Source: Paenibacillus senegalensis JC66
Lineage (GTDB): Bacteria; Bacillota; Bacilli; Paenibacillales; NBRC-103111
Direction: 5' to 3'
DNA length: 64,000 nt
Assembly: GCF_000285515.1 (NCBI RefSeq)
Contig: NZ_HE610958.1
Coordinates: forward strand, 143,137-207,136
The position numbers and the translations under genes were made by a program. This document shows positions 40,398 to 49,048 of this stretch, piece after piece. The notes below the pieces were generated by a model that was not told where the DNA came from, did no database searches, and saw only the letters and a program-made list of their open reading frames with translations. The stretch's first letter is position 1; every line of letters starts with the position of its first letter.

Positions 40398-40489
40398 CAT
40401 CCGGCAGCAATTAGATTTGAAGTTCTGGAAACCATTTGCTATTAAAGTTTTGAAAAAAAGTTCTTTGGAGCCAGCATGTGAGGCTATCA

Positions 40490-40543
40490 AAAAACCAAGA
40501 GACCATGAGCGGCAATTCGCCGTCCCTGAGCTCTTGGTTTTTG
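40490..40543. terminator. Bidirectional terminator between convergent genes
   Basis: AAAAACCAAGAG and CTCTTGGTTTTTG form a 12-bp stem with A/T tracts on both sides. It lies between the DUF4190-like gene (plus) and mhqD (minus). Confidence 0.85.
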
Positions 40544-40566
40544 TCTTGTTAGCTGCTGCGTACAGC

Positions 40567-41178
40567 TCATTGAAAATTCTGCTCATACCAGGCAGCTGCT
40601 CGCCTCACTTCGTCATGAGTGAGGCGGTGTCCTTCCTGGTGCCAGAAGGGGGTTACCGATGCACCCGCTCCATCCAAAAGCCCGATGAGCTCTTCGGTTT
40701 CCTGAGGCGGGCACAGCGGATCATTGCTGCCTGCCCCAATGAAGACGGGCACTGCCTGCAAAGAGGGCAAATCTACGCCGCGCCGCGGCACCATGGGGTG
40801 GAACAGTACGGCCCCTCTTAACGAATTGGCATGATGAAACAGCAGACTTGCTGCAATGTTGGCTCCGTTGGAGTAACCGACAGCTACAATATTGGTGCGG
40901 TCGACACCATACTGCTCAGCCGCTTCCTGAAGGTAGTCATTTAATTCCGCAGTGCGGAACAACAGGTTTTCTTCATCGAATACGCCCATAGCCAGCCTGC
41001 GGAAGAAGCGGGGCATTCCCTGCTCCAACTCCTGGCCTCTTACACCTAACAATGCGCTATCAGGACTGATTGCCTGACCTACACCAAGCAAATCCTCTTC
41101 ATTGCCTCCTGTCCCGTGGAGCATTAATAGGACTGGGGAGCCTTCCCGTTTGCCAGGCACAAAACGGTGTTTCATCAA
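40567..41178 (-). CDS. mhqD: Alpha/beta hydrolase, MhqD-like carboxylesterase
   Basis: The 203-residue product is a phospholipase/carboxylesterase-type hydrolase. MLHGTGGNEEDLL carries the oxyanion region, AVGYSNGAN the nucleophile Ser, GSNDPLCPP the Asp and EGHRLTHDE the His. It matches MhqD (YodD), which acts with a ring-cleaving dioxygenase in resistance to methylhydroquinone and catechol. Its ATG overlaps the dioxygenase stop (ATGA), so both are expressed together, probably under the MarR gene upstream. Confidence 0.88.
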   Translation of the reverse strand: MMKHRFVPGKREGSPVLLMLHGTGGNEEDLLGVGQAISPDSALLGVRGQELEQGMPRFFRRLAMGVFDEENLLFRTAELNDYLQEAAEQYGVDRTNIVAVGYSNGANIAASLLFHHANSLRGAVLFHPMVPRRGVDLPSLQAVPVFIGAGSNDPLCPPQETEELIGLLDGAGASVTPFWHQEGHRLTHDEVRRAAAWYEQNFQ

Positions 41179-42176
41179 GACGTCTCACCTTCCTTACGAG
41201 TTATAGTCGTATCCAAAGGGGCCAGCGTACTTTCTATTTTTTCACGAAGATGCTCAAGATATGGCGGCAGGGAAAGCGACTCGCCCAGTGTCTCCAGCGG
41301 TTCATCCGTAGCAAATCCCGGGCCGTCAGTGGCGAGCTCGAACAGGATGCCATTGGGCTCGCGAAAATATAGCGAACGGAAGTAAAACCTTTCCACGAAG
41401 CCGGAGTTCGCTATTCTTTCCTGATTAACCTGATCAATCCAGGCGTGAAGCTCCTCCAAATTATTTACCCGGAAAGCCACGTGATGAACGCCCCCTTTGC
41501 CCAATCTCTCCATAGGCAGATCTCTGCGGGGCTCCACATGGACTTCAGCACCGGAACCTCCCGCTCCGGTCTCCATCACAATGATGTCAGGCTGGCCTTC
41601 TTTTAATGGGGCGATGCGGTTTTTTTCTCTGAAGCCAAGCAATTCCAACGTTTTAACTGTTGGCTCGGCATTGCGGACCGTCAACTTAACCGGGCCTAAT
41701 CCCAGAATGCCATATTCGACAGGTACAGGGCTTTGAGCCCATGGTTTTCCTCCTGGAACCCCTTCGTTATGTTCATCGGAAACAAGAACCAGCCTTTGTC
41801 CCTCGGGATCACGGAAGAGGATAACGTTGCGGCCGGCAAATTCACGGATAGGCTCGGCGTCAACTCCATGCTCGTTCAGCCTGTTTTCCCAGTAACGAAG
41901 AGCTTCATCATCGGCCACCCGGAGAGATGTTGCCGAGATACTGTTAACTCCCTCATACGTTCTAGCGGCCCGGGGAATATCGAAAAAAGTTAATTCAGTA
42001 CCGGGATTTCCTTTCTCATCCCCATAGAACAGATGGTAGACGGATGTATCATCCTGGTTGACGGTTTTTTTAACCAGCCTTAATCCTAACACTTTAGTGT
42101 AAAAATCATAATTCCCTTTGGCATTGGCGGTCATGGCGGACAAATGGTGAATTCCAGTAACATTCATGATGATCAT
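41175..42176 (-). CDS. mhqO: Ring-cleaving (extradiol) dioxygenase, MhqO/MhqE-like
   Basis: The 333-residue protein has two glyoxalase/VOC domains. The first begins TGIHHLSAMTANAKGNYDFY with LGLRLVKKTVNQDD; the second has GGVHHVAFRVN and GILFELATDGPGF, supplying the two His and one Glu that bind the metal. It opens hydroquinone or catechol rings in quinone-stress defence. Its order before mhqD matches B. subtilis mhqED. The region upstream of its start is a striking purine-rich tract. Confidence 0.9.
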   Translation of the reverse strand: MIIMNVTGIHHLSAMTANAKGNYDFYTKVLGLRLVKKTVNQDDTSVYHLFYGDEKGNPGTELTFFDIPRAARTYEGVNSISATSLRVADDEALRYWENRLNEHGVDAEPIREFAGRNVILFRDPEGQRLVLVSDEHNEGVPGGKPWAQSPVPVEYGILGLGPVKLTVRNAEPTVKTLELLGFREKNRIAPLKEGQPDIIVMETGAGGSGAEVHVEPRRDLPMERLGKGGVHHVAFRVNNLEELHAWIDQVNQERIANSGFVERFYFRSLYFREPNGILFELATDGPGFATDEPLETLGESLSLPPYLEHLREKIESTLAPLDTTITRKEGETS

Positions 42177-42184
42177 CCTTCCTT

Positions 42185-42370
42185 TTCAGATTGTTTCCCT
42201 AAGCTTTTTTCCTTTAATCTTTTTTCATTTAAGCTTTTTTTCTTAGGCTTTTTCCTTAGGTTTTTTCCTTTATTTCCCGTTAGACTTTTTCCCTTTATTT
42301 CCCTTTAGGCTTTTTTCCTTTAAGCTTTTTTCCTTTGAGCTTTTTTCATTTAGGATTGTTTCCTTGTAAT
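42185..42370. repeat. Polypyrimidine/polypurine degenerate tandem repeat
   Basis: About ten units related to CTTTTTTCCTTTAAG, 15-20 bases apart, give a strongly strand-asymmetric tract: pyrimidines on the plus strand, purines on the minus strand. It fills the gap between mhqR and the dioxygenase, so the dioxygenase mRNA leader would be a run of AAAGGAAAAAAGC units. Confidence 0.8.
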
Positions 42371-42415
42371 CGCGGGTGTTTGTTAATATTTTCTTTCCTG
42401 CTGCCTGTTACATGT

Positions 42416-42877
42416 TCAGGATTGCAGCTTTTTAAGCAAAACCAATAGCTGTTTCTGTTCGTCTTCTGTCAGTTTGGAGAACTGCGCCGCTTGAAATTGC
42501 TCTTGCACGGGTACTACTTGCTGATACAGCTTACGTCCGGTTTCACTTAAAGAGACATACTTAGTTTTCCAATTCTGTTCCCTAATGATCCACCCGAGGT
42601 TCTCTACCCTGGCTAGAAGCTGAGTGATATTTCCTTTCGTCACGACTAGCTTGTCAGCCAGCTCTTGCTGAGTGAGCCTGCCAGCCGCTCCAACCTGGGC
42701 CAACACATCGAATTGCGCCGCTGTCATATCCCATTGCTTCAAGTGATGGTTCGTTTCCCGCACACTCTGGTTATAAAAGCGGGACAAGCGAAACCACAAA
42801 GCCAACCCGCGCCTCTCCTCTTTCTTGGTTAAAGGCTTTATATCTGATTGAAAATTATCTCGCCGATCCTCTTCCAT
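42416..42877 (-). CDS. mhqR: MarR-family regulator, MhqR-like
   Basis: The 153-residue product has the MarR winged helix (MTAAQFDVLAQVGAAGRLTQ, LADKLVVTKGNITQLLARVE, wing REQNWKTKYVSLSETG). Its place directly upstream of the ring-cleaving dioxygenase and mhqD suggests it is the MhqR-type repressor of that pair. No cysteine is present, consistent with sensing by ligand and not by thiol oxidation. Palindromes upstream are candidate operators. Confidence 0.85.
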   Translation of the reverse strand: MEEDRRDNFQSDIKPLTKKEERRGLALWFRLSRFYNQSVRETNHHLKQWDMTAAQFDVLAQVGAAGRLTQQELADKLVVTKGNITQLLARVENLGWIIREQNWKTKYVSLSETGRKLYQQVVPVQEQFQAAQFSKLTEDEQKQLLVLLKKLQS

Positions 42878-42915
42878 ATAAGCTCTGCCCCTTTTTAAGA
42901 CTTGTCTCTTCCTTA

Positions 42916-42927
42916 GAATTCGAATTC
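42916..42927. promoter_or_regulatory. GAATTCGAATTC palindrome upstream of mhqR
   Basis: This perfect 12-bp palindrome lies about 40 bases upstream of mhqR, inside TTAGAATTCGAATTCGTCTA. Its centre resembles the known B. subtilis MhqR operator, whose core is CGAATTCG. The outer TATCT half sites are not conserved. Confidence 0.45.
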
Positions 42928-43055
42928 GTCTATCTCTTGAGAACTTGCTTCTTCCTGAACTTGTTTATCTCTTTAGAATTTCCTTTTTGTGCTTGATTTT
43001 CTATTTGCGCTCGAATAAATTTTTGGGGCCCCAATAAATTTAAACGATTGGATTA

Positions 43056-43075
43056 TTAGTTTATGTATAAACTAA
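43056..43075. promoter_or_regulatory. Perfect TTAGTTTAT-GT-ATAAACTAA palindrome
   Basis: Nine-base arms separated by two bases, about 180 bases upstream of mhqR. A looser inverted pair ATTAGT...ACTAAT follows at 43084-43109. Such spacing suits a dimeric helix-turn-helix regulator. Confidence 0.5.
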
Positions 43076-43394
43076 TAATTTTTATTAGTATATCCCTAAA
43101 CTGACTAATATGCAAGGCCATTATTATTTGTTCTCAATCCCATAGCCGGCTTCACACTTTCGCGGCATTTCTATGCGGTGATTCGCATACATTTCGCCTC
43201 AGCACTGTTGACGAATAAAATTGCAAGGATGAAAAATGTAAATCTTCGGATGATCATCATTCTATCGTGCTTAAGAGTATCAGCTTCTGAAAAGGGCAGA
43301 AGGTCTTCTCCGTTATAAAACCTTGTATATCCTGCCATACAAATTTAGCTTTATTTGTTATGAAAACAGTCATGCCATTGAATTCTCAGGCACA

Positions 43395-43765
43395 ACTCCA
43401 GCATGAAAATAGCCAAGGTTGGCGGGGTTGGCGGGGTTCGCGCGCCCGCAGCCTGCGTTTTATACGAAATGTCGTACAAATTCATGCGGCTGAAGGGCGA
43501 TTACCGGAGATTTGTATGAAACGTCGTACAAATTCAGGGAATTGAAGGGCCATTGCCCAATATTTGTATGAAAAATCGTACAAATGCTGGGATTGAAGGG
43601 CGATTACCCAAGATTTGTATGACAAATCGTACAAATGCATACAAATGCAGGGTTAAGGAGCAGCAGTCAGTGTTTTAGACGAAATATCGTACAACAGTCA
43701 AGAGGTTGAGACGCGATTGCCCGAGATTGCTTTATCATGCGGGGAGTTTTATTTTTCACAGAAAT
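43395..43765. repeat. 52-bp-period palindromic composite repeat, locus B
   Basis: Palindromes begin at about 43459, 43510, 43562, 43613 and 43675, i.e. 51, 52, 51 and about 62 bp apart. Left flank CTCCAGCATGAAAATAGCC and right end TTTTTCACAGAAA match locus A in order and orientation. One unit carries a small internal duplication (ACAAATGCAT then ACAAATGCAG near 43630). Confidence 0.85.
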
Positions 43766-43989
43766 TTTGTGAGTTAATCCTTGTATATATTATCACCGCG
43801 TACTTTATTAAATAACATGGTAATTACACTTCCACCATTAGATAATGCGATAGATATGCAAGTACTTGGAATGCTCACCCGCAGACCATAAACTATATGA
43901 TTCATACTCGTCGGGTCTAACCTCTGTAAGAGATTCATAATTGTCGTGATCGAGCTATCATAAACTCCTGATGGTTTTAACTCCTTCGA

Positions 43990-44190
43990 CTAATGTTGTT
44001 GTTCCACTTAAAATGTTCTATGCCACTTGAATGTTTTGTTCTTAAAATGTTCTATGCCACATTAATGTTTTGCTCTTTAAATATTCTATGCTACTTGAAT
44101 GTTGTGTTCCGCTTAAAAGTTATGTTCCACTTTGAATGTTTCCGCTTAAAAGTTATGTTCCACTTTGAATGTTTCCGCTTAAATGATTGT
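43990..44190. repeat. A+T-rich tandem repeats including a 33-bp direct repeat
   Basis: A 33-bp unit beginning CCGCTTAAAAGTTATGTTCC occurs in full at 44109 and 44142 and partially at 44175. The preceding 120 bases are diverged relatives built on AATGTTCTATGCCAC. The array ends about 210 bases before the oxidoreductase start. Confidence 0.8.
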
Positions 44191-44401
44191 TCAATATTAA
44201 ATGTGGTTAGTACAGCTTAATAAATGAAAGCCAATACTCCGTAAAATTGTTTACTAAAGAGTCGAATATGCAAGAGGAATGTGCTAGACTGCTAGTGTAT
44301 GAAAAGTTCAGTGCATTGGCAGTCTTGAGCATGTCTCGGGTGGCAGACCCGTTATAGGACAAGCAGCAAGTATTTCATTAACCAAAAGGAGTTGACCTTT
44401 C

Positions 44402-45817
44402 ATGAATCTGTCGAGGGGAACCGATTCACGAAGTGAAAGCGTAGCCAAAACAACAGTCATCGACCATCAAACTAAGGATCATGCCGCTAATGGAAAGCGG
44501 GTTGACGATATGGAAACCGGGTCCCATCAACAGAAGAAGCTCCCGGTAACTGCCGTAATTGTTGGTTGTGGGCACCGCAGCTTGATTTATGCCTCCTATG
44601 CCTTGCAGCAGCCCGATGAGCTGAAAATTGTAGGTATTGTCGATCCGCTGGAAGAAAGAAGAAAAGCAGCGGCGGCTAAATTTTCTGTTTCGGAGGATCA
44701 ATGCTATGCATCTGTAGACGATTTAGTAAAAGGTCCGCGTATTGCTGACGCTGTCATCAATGGAACCATGGATGCGCTGCATGTCGAAACGACGATTCCT
44801 TTATTGCGCGCGGGGTATGATGTACTGCTGGAAAAGCCGATAGGGATTTCGGAAGAAGAAGTGCTCTCACTCTATGAAGAAGCCAAGCGTTTAGGCCGCA
44901 AAGTCATGATCTGCCACGTTCTGCGATATGCGCCGTTCTATGCAGCTGTCCGGCAAAAGGTGGCCGATGGGGTAATCGGAGACCTTTTACAGGTCCTGAC
45001 GACAGAAAATGTTAGCTACCACCATATGGCTACCGCATTTGTACGCGGCAAATGGCGGAGCAAGGAGCAGTGCGGCTCTCACTTCTTGATGGCGAAAAGC
45101 TGTCATGATCTCGATTTGATTACATGGATGAAGACGGGAGTCCGCCCTGTTAAGGTGAGCAGCTTCGGGTATCGGAGTTATTTTAGGGAAGATCAGGCTC
45201 CTGCGGGCTCTGGAAAGCGCTGCCTCGTTGACTGCGAGATTGAAAGAGAGTGTCCTTATTCGGCAAAAAGACTTTATGTAGAGCAGCAGATGTGGGGAGA
45301 CTACATTTGGGAATACAGCCGCGTCAGCCGGGATGCTGATGACGAAGCTAAGCTGGAAGACTTGAGAACGGAAAATCCGTATGGCCGCTGCGTATGGAGA
45401 TGCGACAACGATGTGACAGACCATCAGAATGTAATTATCGAGTTCGAGGATGAAAGTACGGCTACACATGTTCTCACCGGCGGAACAGCCAAGCCGTGCC
45501 GCTCTATTCATCTGATTGGGACTAAGGGAGAAATTGAGGGGGTAATGGAGGACGGTTATTTTGTCATCCGCAAACCGAATCTCGACAATGCCAGAGAGCC
45601 TCTGGAAGAGCGCATTGAATTGAATGTGTCTAACGATATGCATGGCGGAGGTGACCTCCGTTTGGCTGCTGACTTTGTGAATATGCTCAAAGGGGGAGAA
45701 CCGTCGATCTCAGCAACCTCTCTGGAATCGTCCATCTATGGCCACCTAATCGGTTTCCATGCTGACCAGGCCCGCTTGGAGAATTCGGTGTATGAGCTTC
45801 AGCAGCTGGAGGACTAA
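44402..45817 (+). CDS. Gfo/Idh/MocA-family oxidoreductase
   Basis: The 471-residue product is an NAD(P)-dependent dehydrogenase of the sugar/inositol type. After a hydrophilic extension of about 48 residues comes the Rossmann motif VIVGCGHRS; LLEKPIG gives the conserved catalytic-region Lys-Pro. A longer C-terminal domain includes CLVDCEIERECPYSAK and YGRCVWRCDNDVTDHQNV, a Cys-rich pattern of a glycoside-related subgroup. AAGGAG supports the ATG at 44402. The gene stands alone; the substrate is unknown. Confidence 0.9.
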   Translation: MNLSRGTDSRSESVAKTTVIDHQTKDHAANGKRVDDMETGSHQQKKLPVTAVIVGCGHRSLIYASYALQQPDELKIVGIVDPLEERRKAAAAKFSVSEDQCYASVDDLVKGPRIADAVINGTMDALHVETTIPLLRAGYDVLLEKPIGISEEEVLSLYEEAKRLGRKVMICHVLRYAPFYAAVRQKVADGVIGDLLQVLTTENVSYHHMATAFVRGKWRSKEQCGSHFLMAKSCHDLDLITWMKTGVRPVKVSSFGYRSYFREDQAPAGSGKRCLVDCEIERECPYSAKRLYVEQQMWGDYIWEYSRVSRDADDEAKLEDLRTENPYGRCVWRCDNDVTDHQNVIIEFEDESTATHVLTGGTAKPCRSIHLIGTKGEIEGVMEDGYFVIRKPNLDNAREPLEERIELNVSNDMHGGGDLRLAADFVNMLKGGEPSISATSLESSIYGHLIGFHADQARLENSVYELQQLED

Positions 45818-45841
45818 TCTCACCTAATAAACTAAATCATC

Positions 45842-45899
45842 AAGCCGCTTTCCCTTTCCTAATTCAGGATACACCGGTAAAGGAGAAAGCGGCTTTTTT
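45842..45899 (+). terminator. Terminator after the Gfo/Idh gene
   Basis: AAGCCGCTTTC and GAAAGCGGCTT form an 11-bp stem followed by TTTTT. Confidence 0.85.
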
Positions 45900-45924
45900 G
45901 CATCAGAAAAGCATTGTCGCTGCT

Positions 45925-46076
45925 TGCCCGCACTTGCCTGCGCCTTGCCTGCGCTTACCCGCATCTGCCTGCACCTGCCTGCGCCTTGCCTGGCTTACCC
46001 GCACTTGCCTACACCTGCCTGCGCCTTGCCTGGCTTACCCGCACTTGCCTACACCTGCCCGCACCTGCCTGCGTTG
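45925..46076. repeat. Minisatellite between terminator and spoVR 3' end
   Basis: Units built from CCTGCGCCTTGCCTGGCTTA and CCCGCACTTGCCTACA repeat with a period near 45 bp, three to four copies, ending right at the spoVR stop. It is non-coding as far as I can tell. Confidence 0.8.
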
Positions 46077-46077
46077 T

Positions 46078-47517
46078 TTATAAGAAGCGGCGGGTTTGTT
46101 TCTTCCCATCAAAGGAAAACAGAACCTGCTTATCTTCCACTACGGTTTCCAGATGAACCGTTTTGCCCCATAGCTGCTGAACAAAGGGCAGCGTTTTCTC
46201 CACATATTTGAGATCAAGCTCAATCCCTTCAAACTCATGCTTTAAATACAGCTCACCATTGTTGACATAGTTGCCGTTATCGACTACAAGGTAGGGGAAG
46301 CCTCCGTTGACGCGGGAATAAACAAGCTGGTCCCGGATCGATTCCCAGGTTTTATCGGTAATTTTCCACTCATTGCCCTTCTTCTCAAAGACGTAGAGGT
46401 CCAAATCCTCCACAAGCTTTTTGGTCAAATAACTGCGGATAAAAGAAGTGTCGGAATCCAGCTCCCGCACCTCGAACATTTTAGCACGGCCTTGGCCTTT
46501 TTCACGTCCGTACAGCTCTTTTTCCTCATCACTAGGGTTATTCCAGCGCTCTTCAATATCCTCAAAAATTTTCAGTCCCAAATAATAAGGATTTAGACTG
46601 TTACGGGAAGGCTGCACAACCGCAGAATTGAGCTTGGCGAACTCTATCGTTTCCTCAGGGGTAAGGTCCATCTCCCGCAAAATCCGGATATGCCAATACG
46701 AGGCCCAGCCCTCATTCATGATTTTGGTTTCCATTTGAGGCCAGAAATAAAGCATTTCATCGCGCATAATCGTTAAAATATCGCGCTGCCATTCCTCCAA
46801 ATCCGGGGCATATTGCTGGATAAACCATAGTAAATCCTTCTCTGGCGAGGGCGGGAACTTTTTGCCTTCTGATTTCTTGTTCTTGTCATCGGATGGCGGA
46901 GAATCCAACTCCCACAGCTCGTCATAAGGAGAAGCGGCTGCCGGCACTGCGGGTTTATCCGCGGATTTATCCGCCTTGCGCTTGCTTTCCTCCCGTTCCG
47001 CTTGTTTGTAGCGGTGGATCAGGCTGGGATCAACATGCTCCTGAATAGCAAGGACGGCGTCCAGAAACGTCTCCACCCGTTCACTGCCGAATTCCATCTC
47101 GTACTGGCGGATCCGTTGAGCCGAGGCCGACATGCTCTCAACCATATTGCGGTTTGTCCGGGAGAAACGGGCATTGTTCTTGAAAAAATCGCAATGAGCC
47201 AGCACGTGAGCGACAATCAGCTTATTTTGAATCAGAGAGTTCCCGTCAAGCAAAAATGCATAGCAAGGGTTGGAGTTAATAACCAGCTCGTAAATTTTAC
47301 TTAATCCGAAGTCGTATTGCATTTTCATTTTGTGAAAAGTCTTGCCGAAGCTCCAGTGGCTAAAACGCGTCGGCATTCCATAAGCCCCGAACGTGTAAAT
47401 AATATCAGCAGGACAAATTTCATAACGCATTGGGTAAAAGTCCAGGCCGAATCCTTTAGCAATTTCGGTTATCTCATCTATGCTGTATTCCAAAGCTTTC
47501 AGGTCATCGCTATTCAT
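46078..47517 (-). CDS. spoVR: SpoVR family protein
   Basis: The 479-residue product matches SpoVR, needed for normal spore cortex in B. subtilis. Recognisable segments are [26 protein letters not shown] split across the N terminus, [47 protein letters not shown] and [17 protein letters not shown]. Biochemical activity is unknown. The Lys/Ser-rich stretch around residues 170-215 is a variable linker. It follows yhbH by four bases, so the pair is co-transcribed. Confidence 0.95.
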   Translation of the reverse strand: MNSDDLKALEYSIDEITEIAKGFGLDFYPMRYEICPADIIYTFGAYGMPTRFSHWSFGKTFHKMKMQYDFGLSKIYELVINSNPCYAFLLDGNSLIQNKLIVAHVLAHCDFFKNNARFSRTNRNMVESMSASAQRIRQYEMEFGSERVETFLDAVLAIQEHVDPSLIHRYKQAEREESKRKADKSADKPAVPAAASPYDELWELDSPPSDDKNKKSEGKKFPPSPEKDLLWFIQQYAPDLEEWQRDILTIMRDEMLYFWPQMETKIMNEGWASYWHIRILREMDLTPEETIEFAKLNSAVVQPSRNSLNPYYLGLKIFEDIEERWNNPSDEEKELYGREKGQGRAKMFEVRELDSDTSFIRSYLTKKLVEDLDLYVFEKKGNEWKITDKTWESIRDQLVYSRVNGGFPYLVVDNGNYVNNGELYLKHEFEGIELDLKYVEKTLPFVQQLWGKTVHLETVVEDKQVLFSFDGKKQTRRFL

Positions 47518-47521
47518 GCTG

Positions 47522-48667
47522 TCACCCCGTTTCCTTTTTGGAGAAAAAGGTTTTTAGCGCTTTGTACACTTCATTTTTTTCGCGGATAATGCTGTACATG
47601 AATTTCTCATCGCGTATTTGCTTATAGGCCGACATCAGAGTGCTGCTGCGATTATATTGATTAACCTCGCCGTAGCCGAACAGGTTAGAGCGCTTCATAA
47701 TTTTCGTTATCAAATCAAGACAACGGCCATTGTCCGAGGTCAAGTTATCCCCGTCAGAAAAGTGGAACGGATATAAATTATAGTGGGATGACGGGTAACG
47801 GGCATCCATTATTTCCAGGCATTTCTGGTAGGCTGAGGAACAGATCGTGCCCCCGCTTTCTCCTTTGTTAAAAAACTCATCCTCGGTCACTTCTCTCGCC
47901 TCCGTATGGTGGGCGATGAAGACGATGTCGACATGTTCATATTTCGTCCGCAAAAATCGCGTCATCCAGAAAAAGAAGCTGCGTGCGCAATATTTTTCAA
48001 AGCTGCCCATAGAACCTGAAGTATCCATCATCGCAATAATGACGGCATTGGAATGGGGCTTGACCTTCTCCTCCCACGTACGGTAGCGCAAATCATCCGG
48101 AGAAATTCCGTAGATGCCTGGTTTCCCGTTATTGGCGTTGCGCCGCAAATTTTGCATAATCGTTTTTTTCTTGTCGATGTTGGACATAATGCCTTTCTTG
48201 CGAATATCATTGAACACGATTTCAGAAGAGGTCAGCTGATCCTTTTGCTTCTCCTGCAGATTGGGCAGCTCCAGCTCTTCGAATAAAATAGACTCCAGTT
48301 CCTCCATCGTCACATCGGCTTCGTAATAATCCTCACCAGGCTGGTCCCCGGCGCCTTCACCTTTACCCGCTTTGCCTGGAGCCGGATCTCTCCCGAGCAC
48401 ATCCCCCACCTGGCTGTCCCCATCACCTTGACCGACATGCTTGGATTTGTTGTAGTTGTATCTGAACCGATATTCGTCTAAACTGCGGATCGGAACTTTC
48501 ATGATTTGTTTACCGTCAGAAAGAATAATGCTTTCTTCCGTTATGAGATCAGGCAAGTTCTGCTTGATCGCTTCCCGTACTTTCTCCTGGTGGCGGGTCT
48601 GGTCCTGATAACCTTTGCGGTGCAGCGACCAATCCTCGCGGGAGACAATATACAGCGGCTCTGGCAT
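47522..48667 (-). CDS. yhbH: Sporulation protein YhbH (DUF444)
   Basis: The 381-residue product has the DUF444/YeaH pattern: an N-terminal basic segment ([21 protein letters not shown] with one break), a Gly/Asp-rich linker (about 85-110), and a von Willebrand A-like domain with [19 protein letters not shown] and [18 protein letters not shown] lies eight bases before the ATG. Usual context is prkA-yhbH-spoVR; prkA is absent upstream here. Confidence 0.93.
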   Translation of the reverse strand: MPEPLYIVSREDWSLHRKGYQDQTRHQEKVREAIKQNLPDLITEESIILSDGKQIMKVPIRSLDEYRFRYNYNKSKHVGQGDGDSQVGDVLGRDPAPGKAGKGEGAGDQPGEDYYEADVTMEELESILFEELELPNLQEKQKDQLTSSEIVFNDIRKKGIMSNIDKKKTIMQNLRRNANNGKPGIYGISPDDLRYRTWEEKVKPHSNAVIIAMMDTSGSMGSFEKYCARSFFFWMTRFLRTKYEHVDIVFIAHHTEAREVTEDEFFNKGESGGTICSSAYQKCLEIMDARYPSSHYNLYPFHFSDGDNLTSDNGRCLDLITKIMKRSNLFGYGEVNQYNRSSTLMSAYKQIRDEKFMYSIIREKNEVYKALKTFFSKKETG

Positions 48668-48670
48668 GCT

Positions 48671-48790
48671 CTAGACCTCCTTGAAATATCGCTGACTGGT
48701 TTTATCAATATATTCAGGAATGTCAGCGACGATGAATGTAAGTGCGGAGGAAAAGAGGGAGTTTCGGTGTATAGCAAGCAAATCTCTCAA
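48671..48790 (-). CDS. Candidate 39-aa small ORF just upstream of yhbH
   Basis: A possible TTG start at 48790 opens a frame ending ADIPEYIDKTSQRYFKEV three bases before the yhbH ATG. The end of the product looks protein-like and its stop overlaps the yhbH ribosome binding site. It could be a small gene or the surviving tail of a lost neighbour. Start signals are weak. Confidence 0.25.
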   Translation of the reverse strand: MRDLLAIHRNSLFSSALTFIVADIPEYIDKTSQRYFKEV

Positions 48791-48860
48791 GCTAATGGCA
48801 GACTTCCCTACGGTTAAAGGAGGGACATGGGACTCTTCTGACGGTTTTTTGGCGACTCCC

Positions 48861-48905
48861 TTTGATGCTCATTTGATGCTCATTTGATGCTCATTTGATG
48901 ACTCA
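48861..48905. repeat. 11-bp tandem repeat
   Basis: TTTGATGCTCA occurs three times in tandem, then a diverged TTTGATGACTCA. It lies in the 380-base region between yhbH and popT, which otherwise holds only the candidate small ORF. Confidence 0.7.
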
Positions 48906-49048
48906 CTTGACGATTCCTTGATGTTTGGGCCAGGTCGGATGGATTAGCTTTTTTTCGCTACACATGATATAAAGTAAAAGGAAGATTTTTGCCAGCGCAT
49001 AGATGAAATCGAACTAGCAAAATGCTCAAATAAAGGAGAGAATACCAC

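Larger units (their letters stand above)
42878..44401. other. Long intergenic region with operators and two repeat arrays
   Basis: It holds the mhqR control region (42916-43109), repeat locus B (43395-43765) and A+T-rich tandem repeats (43990-44190) before the Gfo/Idh gene. I see no gene here. Confidence 0.55.

Noticed and set aside
42185-42415. Coding sequence in the polypyrimidine tract
   Set aside because: Translations are monotonous and frequently stopped; the tract is a non-coding repeat.
44320-44400. T-box-like GGGTGGCAGACCCG near the Gfo/Idh start
   Set aside because: It lacks the AGGGTGGNACCGCG core and the downstream antiterminator/terminator pair, and the gene has no amino-acid link.
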